From: UMGS1958 sp045542415
GTDB lineage: Bacteria > Bacillota > Clostridia > UBA1381
Direction of reading: 5' to 3'
Length of the DNA stretch: 6,777 bases
Assembly (NCBI GenBank): GCA_045542415.1
Contig: JAZQKZ010000024.1
Location: 1-6,777 of the forward strand
Under the pieces are notes generated by a model. That model was not told the origin of the DNA and made no database searches. It was given only the letters and a program-made list of their open reading frames with translations. Shown in pieces: positions 6,662-6,777 of the stretch; position 1 is the stretch's first letter; every line of letters starts with the position of its first letter. The translations under genes and the position numbers were made by a program.

Positions 6662-6719
6662 TTTTACGAAAAGAAACTCTAACGTACCCATGTACGCCTA
6701 CGAGTTCCTTTTCGCAAAA
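6662..6719 (-). repeat. Long inverted repeat forming a 58-base hairpin
   Basis: Arms 6662-6687 and 6692-6719 are complementary around a 4-base loop, with the uninterrupted runs CGAAAAG/CTTTTCG, AACTC/GAGTT and CGTAC/GTACG. On the plus strand the stem is broken by A.C mismatches at 6666/6715 and 6674/6707 and a small internal loop near 6680-6682. On the minus strand those mismatches become G.U pairs, leaving only about two bulged bases. There is no U run adjacent in the minus direction, so it is not a plain terminator. It has the appearance of an interspersed palindromic element or a structured RNA. Confidence 0.65.
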
Positions 6720-6777
6720 TCTGCCCTGATTTCTCGCAGTCTGACAGCCTGCAGACAGGTTTGCCTACAAGCTGAGA

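Larger units (their letters stand above)
6443..6777. other. Non-coding, hairpin-rich stretch to the right edge
   Basis: I see no credible gene, tRNA or rRNA in these 335 bases on either strand. The first 70 bases are AT-rich and hold only a weak hairpin after the WG-repeat gene's stop, so that gene lacks an obvious terminator of its own. Then come a terminator-like hairpin (6519-6540), a short GACC/GGTC pair (6546-6563), an AT-rich inverted repeat GAAAAATAAA/TTTATTTTC (6585-6612), a GC-rich hairpin (6622-6652), a long hairpin (6662-6719) and a short inverted repeat GTCTG/CAGAC (6739-6756). It could be the structured 3' region of a minus-strand gene beyond the edge or an interspersed repeat element. 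Confidence 0.7.

Noticed and set aside
6622..6665. Intrinsic terminator of the WG-repeat gene (GC-rich stem then six T)
   Set aside because: The T run begins 7 bases after the stem instead of directly after it, and the stem is longer on the minus strand; kept only as a hairpin.
6443..6777. CRISPR array, tRNA or transposase remnant in the right-hand non-coding stretch
   Set aside because: There are inverted but no regularly spaced direct repeats, no cloverleaf or GTTCGAATC-like T arm, and no readable transposase fragment on either strand.

Overview
The window looks like a piece of a Clostridia chromosome, most likely from the gut Oscillospirales/Ruminococcaceae range. This rests on the order ecfA1-ecfA2-ecfT-truA, a DUF5711-type membrane protein, a WG-repeat/amine-oxidase-N-like surface protein, strong GGAGG ribosome sites and near-consensus sigma-A promoters. 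The taxonomic placement is inference from gene content; no rRNA gene is present.

Layout. Six genes lie head to tail on the minus strand between 4612 and 1. The first transcription unit starts from a near-consensus promoter at 4648-4676. It carries a PUA-less RlmI-like class I methyltransferase (3749-4612), then ecfA1 (2881-3720), ecfA2 (2040-2894) and ecfT (1262-2047). The three ECF genes overlap by 14 and 8 bases and encode the complete energising module of a group II ECF vitamin/metal importer. No substrate-binding S component is in the window, so the substrate cannot be read; group II modules commonly serve several S components encoded elsewhere. A second near-consensus promoter (1226-1254) starts a second unit: truA (429-1175), then the 5' part of a DUF5711-like gene (1-422) that runs off the left edge.

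The 210-base gap 4613-4822 is a divergent control region. It holds the methyltransferase promoter on the minus strand, a weaker candidate promoter on the plus strand, and between them a 10-base direct repeat with a 21-base period flanking an 11-base palindrome, which looks like an operator.

The only plus-strand gene (4823-6442) encodes a secreted or surface protein with a signal peptide, several degenerate WG-type repeats, and two tandem copies of a module of about 45 residues resembling the copper amine oxidase N-terminal domain.

From 6443 to the right edge there is no credible gene. This 335-base stretch holds three strong hairpins. At all five places where the plus strand gives an A.C mismatch in a stem, the minus strand would give a G.U pair, so the folding RNA is probably a minus-strand transcript entering from beyond 6777. 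The last hairpin on that strand looks like an intrinsic terminator. This is either a structured 3' region of a convergent gene or an interspersed palindromic repeat element, and it is the least explained part of the window.
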